The notes beneath the pieces are model-generated. The model was not told the DNA's origin and did not search any database. It saw nothing but the letters and a program-made list of their open reading frames with translations. From Temnopleurus reevesii (Eukaryota > Echinodermata > Echinoidea > Temnopleuroida > Temnopleuridae), in contig BQKZ01009536.1 in assembly GCA_036244855.1 (NCBI GenBank), positions 1-12,801 on the forward strand: 12,801 bases of DNA. The letters run 5' to 3'. Positions within the stretch are counted from its first letter, which is position 1. Each line of letters opens with the position of its first letter. Of this stretch, positions 7,675 to 12,801 are shown piece by piece. The position numbers and the translations under genes are program-made.

Positions 7675-8500
7675 ATGCTGCATATATTTATGAAAAATGT
7701 TATGTCCTATGGTATTATTCCTATCGTCAATAATTATGTGATAAAATGTCATTCATTTTACTATAAGCTGCGTGTCCATAGTTAAAAATTAAAAAAATTC
7801 TATTCATAATTGGCTAAGATGCAATACAACTTCAACTATCACCCAAATTATCAATCTAATTTACTGATTCTGAAGTTCCGCCAAACTGTCACGATATTTA
7901 TGGAATGAGTTGAATTATGCTCCTAAAACAACAGGAAACAATCTCCCATATCTCACCTCTCCCCCTCTCTTTCTCAATTTGGTATCTTTTCTCTCCATCT
8001 CATAAATGTCTAACTTTTCCTCCGCAAGCCCGCATCACCATCATCCTCCTCCTCTCAAAAACAAATATCTATAATTACCCAATTCATATATTTTAGTTAA
8101 AATTTAACTCTTATATCTTCCCGAGAGATGAAGAGCAGATACAAGTGATATTACACCGCACATCCGTTTTGCATCGGGCTATTCTTATGTCGTGAAAACA
8201 ATATGAAGATAGTTGCTAAGGACAGGAACAAAGAGAATCTTATCTGTTAGCACGGGCTGTTGGGAACTTTAATTAGCTCCAACCTAGTTTGGTGATGATG
8301 AATTGGGCATGCTTGTCATATCAATTTGGATATGGAACCGAAGTATTTGGTTAATATTAAAATGTCAAAAAAAAAGAAGTCAGAGTGGAGAACAAATAGT
8401 TGTGGGTTGAGATTATGGCTAAACATTGAGGTGTTATTAACGTATAAGGGTTGTTAAGAAAGGGTTTGACATGAGTTTTACATGAATATAGACAATGTGT
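7675..8500. other. No supported gene; pyrimidine-rich patch 7940-8060
   Basis: On the minus strand the patch is purine-rich and ends in GGAGAG|GTGAGA (donor at 7956), which might be a 5'UTR exon. No other support was seen. Confidence 0.3.
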
Positions 8501-8790
8501 GGAAACGTCATGGTGTAGTGGCCATGACTCTTGCATTGCGACCAGAAGATCGCAATTCGAGTCCCACCCCATGGCGTGAATTTCCTTGTAAATTTAAAGT
8601 AGCATATCCATCCACATCGTGCTGCATTCAACCCAGTTATGGTGTCTTGGCACCTTACAAGAATATAAATTCTTTAAAATGTTTTTTTTTTTTTTGCGAC
8701 GCGGTGGCAGAGGCTAAAGCCAGGGTAATGATTATGCAAACACCTTTGAGCACTCTGCAGAGTTTATACCTGTTTAAGGCTTTAACTTTG
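8501..8790 (+). mobile_element. tRNA-derived SINE, sense copy 4 (full length)
   Basis: The head has TGGTGTAGTGG (8511-8521), a full match to the Pol III box A consensus, and AATTCGAGTCC (8554-8564), near the box B consensus. Next come CACCCCATGGCG, a body with AACCCAGTTATGG, a run of 14 T (8682-8695), and a 3' domain with CCAGGGTAATGATTATG and CCTTTGAGCA ending near AAGGCTTTAAC. The layout matches the three antisense copies. The T-run is a local insertion and could stop Pol III. Confidence 0.75.
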
Positions 8791-10622
8791 GCTAAGTTTG
8801 ATTAGCCAAGTTGAAAGGTTGCGATCTGAACCTTTACCCCAAATTCATTGATCCCCGTTTGCATCTTTATTAAATTCCCAGTTTCCTGGGTTTTTTTAAT
8901 TTCCATTTTGAGCCACATTTCATAGCCCTTTTCCGTCAATAGTCGCTCTGTTCCCATATCTCTCCTATTAAAGTCATCCAACTATTTCATAATATCCCAT
9001 TCTTATTTATCCTTTTTGTCGATAACTGCTAAGAATATTCAATGTATCTGTAAGATAAAGTTATGAAGACAGTATCCATTCATATACAAGCTATTTCTTT
9101 CAGAATTTCACTTCTAGAACATTTATGCTTGTTGTTTCTTTTGGGATTTTTTGTTTTTCTCTATGTTGATGTCCCCAAATACTTCGGAAAGTCTCGCAGA
9201 TAAAATGAACTATTCTTGATATCTCAATAAACGAAAGAGAAAATGACTGATGTTTGTCCTAAAGGAGCTGCAGATTGTGAGTTTTACTAAAGAGATGTAC
9301 CCCCCCCCCCCCTCCTTGTTGTACGTATATACTAACAATTTCAGATCATTATGCCCACTTATCATTAGCGTATTCATTCGGCGCACATTCATCCTATGGA
9401 AAACAACCATCAATTAAATATCCAGAAATACATTTACAATATACCAAAACCAGTCATTATTTGCCCAGCCTCGTTTAAAGTCATCATCTCAAACAAGGTT
9501 ATTGTGTTTGCGACGATTATGAAATCATTTTCTGTATCTCCTTCCCCCATTTAATGCAATAACGCACGTTACTTTGGTTCCGTTTGTGTACGTAAGTGTC
9601 TTCTCATTATGGGGTCGCTTTATGACGTATATGCGTCGCCAATTTTGTTGATGGAAATTTTCTTTGATTCTTTGTCATAACAACGCACCCATCATCAACT
9701 ATTTCTCATATTATCAGAGGAAATACGGCTTGGGGGCCTTGCTCGAAAACAAGAGAGCCAAATTTCTAACCTACCCATGACAAATTTGACTGGGTTCTAA
9801 CTTCGTTTGCGCCAAACGAGAGGGCGGTGAGCCTCTCCCAAACCCAAGGCATAAATGACGAAATTACTCTTGATCTCGCTCAGTATTTGCCAATTCAGAA
9901 TGTAAACATAATTCAGAACGTCTGCGCCGATAAATTCCAGACAACGGTTTCGGTAAATTTCGATTGATATGCTCATGGGTTCGTTATGAGTAATAAAATC
10001 GGCACCCTGTTATTTATCATAATATGAAATATACTTATGATTTAATAAATGCAAACTTTGAAGGCATTTATGGGGTCAAATGCAAAAGGCTTTAGCTTGA
10101 TTCCGAATATTTCCGGTGATGCCACAATTTGCTGTAATGGAATGACGTGCTTAATCTTTCTCTGACTTTGCAAAACAAATTATTTTGAGGTGTTTGTTTT
10201 TGTTTTAAGGAGGGACAAAAGTAATTTCAAATGATCCGACCGAACTAAATGTGCGTAACCAAATTGTTGTGCGAGATATGATTAAGCGAGTGTATACTTC
10301 TCGCGATACATAATTTTAATATTTAAAATTACTCATATTTTTTAGTATCGTAAGGTATGTATTTTTAATGTATATTTTATCACATAATCAATTGTTATCT
10401 ATATTTGCATTAGAATCGTTTTCATGCCTTAACGTTTAATTTTACTCCATATTTGAATGCATTCCTATAATTTATTGTCTTTTTTCCTCAGTATTGTGGG
10501 GTTTTTATTTATATGCATTCGCAAATTGTCTATTCGGCAGGGCTTTCTTGCAATATTGACAATGTGACTGGAATTATATTTAAAAAAACCCCAGACATAA
10601 TGATACATTAACATGATTAAAA
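8791..10622. other. Long stretch with no supported gene or clear element
   Basis: The stretch is AT-rich and mostly unique-looking. It holds a C13 run (9300-9312), a perfect AT hairpin (TAATTTTAA and TTAAAATTA around TAT, about 10311-10331), and a plus-strand acceptor-like TTTTTTCCTCAG near 10490 followed by a 38-codon open frame ending in TAA. None of these is enough to call a gene. Confidence 0.4.
9300..9312. repeat. Poly-C run (C13)
   Basis: An uninterrupted run of 13 C in an AT-rich setting. It is likely length-variable and error-prone in sequencing. Confidence 0.9.
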
Positions 10623-11105
10623 ATGAATTCACTTTCTTGTGTTTTTCGTTCCCTAATTTTTCCTGTTGTTTTTTTTTCCTTAGTACTTCATGGGTTTCAT
10701 TACTCTTCTCTCATCTTTCTCCATGACTTCCCTCTATCATATAATTCTTTATTTATACCTTCATTTTCACTCGCCTCTTTTATCATTCCATTAATCATTC
10801 CATTTTTAACATTTTTTCTTGGTGATAGACGATTGGCGTGTTACGCTGTCGCGTCAGAACAATTACCATGAGTTTATTTACCCTGGTCGATTGTCCTGGC
10901 GCGATTGTGCTTTGCTCTTTGTGGCTTGACGCTGATCCTTTTTCTTGTTTTCCTTTTTTTTTTCTCTTTCATCTTCTTTCCTTCTCCCCAGCTCCTTTTT
11001 TCTTATCCATTATATAGGATCTTTTTCTGTGTCTCTCCAACACTACCTTTCATACTACTTTCATCATACTTCCCGTTTTGCAATTTTAAGCAATATTATT
11101 TCTGC
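10623..11105. repeat. Pyrimidine-rich low-complexity tract (plus strand)
   Basis: The plus strand is strongly T- and C-rich for nearly 500 bases, with repeated TTTCTTCC-like words. The overlapping hydrophobic reading frames here (Phe, Leu and Ser rich) are what such DNA gives by composition and should not be taken as membrane proteins. Confidence 0.6.
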
Positions 11106-11107
11106 AA

Positions 11108-11154
11108 TGGGGTCATGCAATCAAGATCTTTAGATCTTTTAATCTTGATCCCCA
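11108..11154. repeat. Short imperfect inverted repeat
   Basis: TGGGG..ATCAAGAT on the left pairs with ATCTTGAT..CCCCA on the right, around TTTAGATCTTTT. It could fold as a stem of about 15-18 bp with a bulge. No function is evident. Confidence 0.5.
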
Positions 11155-11164
11155 CCCATAGTTA

Positions 11165-11303
11165 CATTCTTCTACTTTTATTGTTATTTATTTTCTATTT
11201 GTACATGTAATCTTATATGTATGTATGTATCTTGTACATGTTTGTATTTTTTATGCATTTTATGAGTGAAATCAATATTGAATTGAATTAAATTGAATTG
11301 AAT
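11165..11303 (+). mobile_element. Likely 3' end of a CR1/L2-like LINE with (ATTGA)n tail
   Basis: AT-rich sequence with TATGTATGTATG and TTGTACATG words leads to GAGTGAAATCAATATTG and then ATTGA units (11277-11303, one unit altered to ATTAA). A short tandem repeat at the very 3' end is typical of CR1-type non-LTR retrotransposons, which lack poly-A tails. No reverse transcriptase frame is present upstream, so this would be a strongly 5'-truncated copy. Confidence 0.45.
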
Positions 11304-11607
11304 ATTATTCCTAGCATCCTTATGTGCGCTGATGTAGCATCTGAATCGGAAACTGTACATTGAGTTTACCGCATACTTGGAATCTTGGTGCATTAATAAT
11401 CCTATTTTACTAGTTAATAATTTTTTTTTGCTTTATATATGATCGTCCTATGCGCTCACACCCTTATATATGAAACAAATTGGGGCTTTATTCTAGTTCT
11501 ATCGGAACTGTAACATTAAAAAAAATGACGCATATGTGGCAAGAATTCGAAAGAACTTTGCAAGAGCTCTCATAATTTTCCCCTGGGTCTCGTTGAAGCT
11601 CACTCAC
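11304..11607. other. No gene seen; proposed intron sequence
   Basis: AT-rich with no clear repeat. It lies just inside the proposed 5'UTR intron on the minus strand. Confidence 0.35.
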
Positions 11608-11667
11608 GGTTCAACAACAATTCGAGTAGCAATTGAGTTTTCCGTGCTGTAGCGTGAAGCCCCCTCT
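11608..11667 (-). other. Candidate 5'UTR exon
   Basis: On the minus strand, a 60-nt segment follows ATTCAG (ending 11668) and is itself followed by the donor GTGAGTGAGC at 11607. It contains no ATG. If its donor joins the acceptor at 5848, the junction reads GAACC|ATGC, with A at -3, a favourable start context. The intron would be about 5.8 kb. The ATTCAG could be an acceptor with a weak pyrimidine tract, or it could be the transcription initiator. The link to the signal-peptide exon is inference. Confidence 0.25.
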
Positions 11668-11686
11668 CTGAATTTGGACCGATGAG

Positions 11687-11696
11687 ATATTTTTAA
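11687..11696 (-). promoter_or_regulatory. TATA-like box upstream of the candidate 5'UTR exon
   Basis: The minus strand reads TTAAAAATAT, beginning about 27 bases before the A of TTCAGAG at 11669, which could be an initiator. A GC-rich block (about 11700-11765) lies further upstream. The spacing suits a TATA/initiator promoter, but such motifs are common by chance in AT-rich DNA. Confidence 0.15.
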
Positions 11697-12173
11697 CTAT
11701 TCCTTTGCCCCGATCTAGCCGCTAGAACGAAGCAGCGCTTGGAGGCGCGAGGCCGGATCTTGGCGAAACGTGAAGTTTATTTTTTTTTGCCGTGCGTTTC
11801 TTTCTTTCTTTCCCTCTTTTTTATTATTTTTACTCCATATTTTTGTTACCAGTTTAAAGTGCCAGACTTGCGTCGCCCTGCTAAAAATCAAAACAACTGC
11901 AAGTGAGCTTCAAACACGCACCGCGCAACGTTTTCAAAATTCGGTTTTGTCATTGCCATTTTTACAAATTCCCATAGACTTGCACGTATTAACTGGTAAA
12001 AATGGGGGCTGCCCCCACCCCCTCCTTCTTCAGCACTCCCTGGAAAATTTAAGGGCGAATATTTGTTATCACATCGTCTGGACTCCAACATACATGCATA
12101 CAACAAGAAGTTATTGGCACCTGCTGATAAGTAGCAACCTGCACCTTTAGCGCAACTAAACTTTTTAGGAAGA
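11697..12173. other. No supported gene; GC-rich block at its left end
   Basis: About 11700-11765 is richer in G and C than its surroundings and could be promoter-proximal for the minus strand. The rest includes T-rich patches and a C-rich segment near 12004-12025. Frames of 105-126 codons on opposite strands overlap each other and show no domain. Confidence 0.35.
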
Positions 12174-12375
12174 GCACTCTCTAAATTCCTAAGATTGAAA
12201 GTCAATCTAATAGATTGTAGTCAGGGACCAATCCAAAATTCGATTGAAATTTTAAACCAAATAAGATTGAATTTCAAATCTATTCGATTGAAAATGTCAA
12301 TCCAATTTGGATTGGTCCCTGGCTACAATCTTTTCGATTGACTTTTTTTTTCAATCCTAGGAATTTAGAGATTGC
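12174..12375. mobile_element. MITE of the 'AGTCAGGGACCAATCC' family, copy 2
   Basis: The left arm starts TCTCTAAATTCCTAAGATTG and reaches GTAGTCAGGGACCAATCCAA. The right arm is its inverse with few changes (GTAGCCAGGGACCAATCC) and an extra A/T-run. The arms pair for about 60 bases, leaving an AT-rich centre with GATTGAA words. It has no coding capacity. It shares its core with the copy at 4842-5027. Confidence 0.8.
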
Positions 12376-12613
12376 ACACCATACACCAAGAAATAATGGC
12401 GCTTTATCGAACGCTTTGCTGAGAATATTGTAAAGAACCGAAAGGTGATGCTATACCATATGTCCAAAAAAAAATGACAACGGGGATTTCAGGATTAATA
12501 ACTTTTGAAAATGAATATGAAAATAAATGCGGTTTGGCATGTCAAACATATAGCTATTCACCTATATCTGGTGAAAATTTCAGGAGATTTGCTTCAGTGG
12601 TTACAAAGAAATA

Positions 12614-12801
12614 AAGCTTTTTGTAGCGGATGTCATAACTCCGTTCTGCACAAGTTTCTTTTATCTTTTATCTTTTAAACCCCAAAGCAGTAACATTCCT
12701 TTTGAGCAATGAGTCGTGGGAAGTTTAAATAACCATTGTGCACGTCTCTATCCTCACAAACTTGTGCAGAACGGAATTATGACATCCGATACAAAAAGCT
12801 T
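12614..12801. mobile_element. Foldback element cut by the window end
   Basis: Bases 12614-12657 and the reverse complement of 12758-12801 match at 42 of 44 positions, with AAGCTTTTTGTA, GGATGTCATAA and CCGTTCTGCACAAG shared. The right arm is still matching at the last base, so the true element extends further. About 100 bp of spacer lies between the arms, with a duplicated TTTTATCTTT word. Confidence 0.75.

Noticed and set aside
8501..8570. Possible functional tRNA gene
   Set aside because: It has box A and box B, but there is no full cloverleaf or terminator, and SINE body sequence follows directly.
8482..8805. 107-codon plus-strand frame
   Set aside because: It runs through the SINE, including its tRNA head and T14 run. 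It is a by-product of the repeat.
10491..10610. Plus-strand acceptor TTTTTTCCTCAG followed by 38 open codons
   Set aside because: T-rich DNA often gives acceptor-like runs. There is no partner donor, no recognisable protein and no nearby polyadenylation signal.
10905..11210. 101-codon hydrophobic reading frame resembling a membrane protein
   Set aside because: It lies in a T/C-rich low-complexity tract, where Phe, Leu and Ser codons arise by composition alone. It has no motifs, and an overlapping second frame looks the same.
11770..12205. Frames of 126 codons (plus) and 105 codons (minus)
   Set aside because: They overlap on opposite strands, show no domain, start in a T-run or end in repeats, and lack splice or promoter support.

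Overview
This window looks like non-coding DNA from an animal nuclear genome, most likely a marine invertebrate. By eye it is AT-rich, no long reading frame resembles a known protein, introns are spliceosomal in style, and old transposon copies are dense. The repeats include tRNA-headed SINEs whose 3' part resembles the Deu-type SINEs of deuterostomes, a piggyBac-like TTAA MITE array, foldback MITEs and a CR1/L2-like LINE tail. This suggests an echinoderm, hemichordate, lancelet or similar animal, but the taxonomy is inference. No bacterial features, rRNA, intact tRNA or CRISPR array are present.

Only one piece of a gene is well supported. It is a 67-nt minus-strand exon (5847 down to 5781) with a strong 3' splice site ending exactly at ATG, a 22-residue signal-peptide-like reading frame and a GTATGT donor in phase 1. 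This is the usual layout of a first coding exon in a secreted or membrane protein. A possible 5'UTR exon lies about 5.8 kb upstream on the same strand (11667-11608). It has a GTGAGT donor and a TATA-like box, and joining it to the ATG exon would create a good start context. The next coding exon was not identified: it may lie beyond the window, or, less likely, 35 nt away across an unusually short intron.

Layout from left to right: a duplicated ~190-bp repeat carrying an antisense tRNA-like SINE head (82-448); three short TTAA-linked foldback units in tandem (849-1083); mostly featureless DNA with one weak minus-strand exon candidate (1915-2034); a 248-bp foldback MITE (2879-3126); an antisense SINE (3533-3801); two copies of a ~150-bp direct repeat (4411-4560, 4652-4810); a MITE (4842-5027); a second antisense SINE (5150-5412); the signal-peptide exon; a third antisense SINE abutting a second foldback MITE (5991-6460); two adjacent MITEs, one with 63-bp terminal inverted repeats and TA duplications (7078-7573); a sense SINE (8501-8790); a long unremarkable stretch with a C13 run; a pyrimidine-rich tract ending in a LINE-like (ATTGA)n tail (10623-11303); the candidate 5'UTR exon; a second copy of the 4842 MITE family (12174-12375); and a foldback element cut by the window end (12614-12801).

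I found no multi-gene system. The most useful leads are the secreted-protein exon and the repeat structures, several of which give precise, testable predictions.
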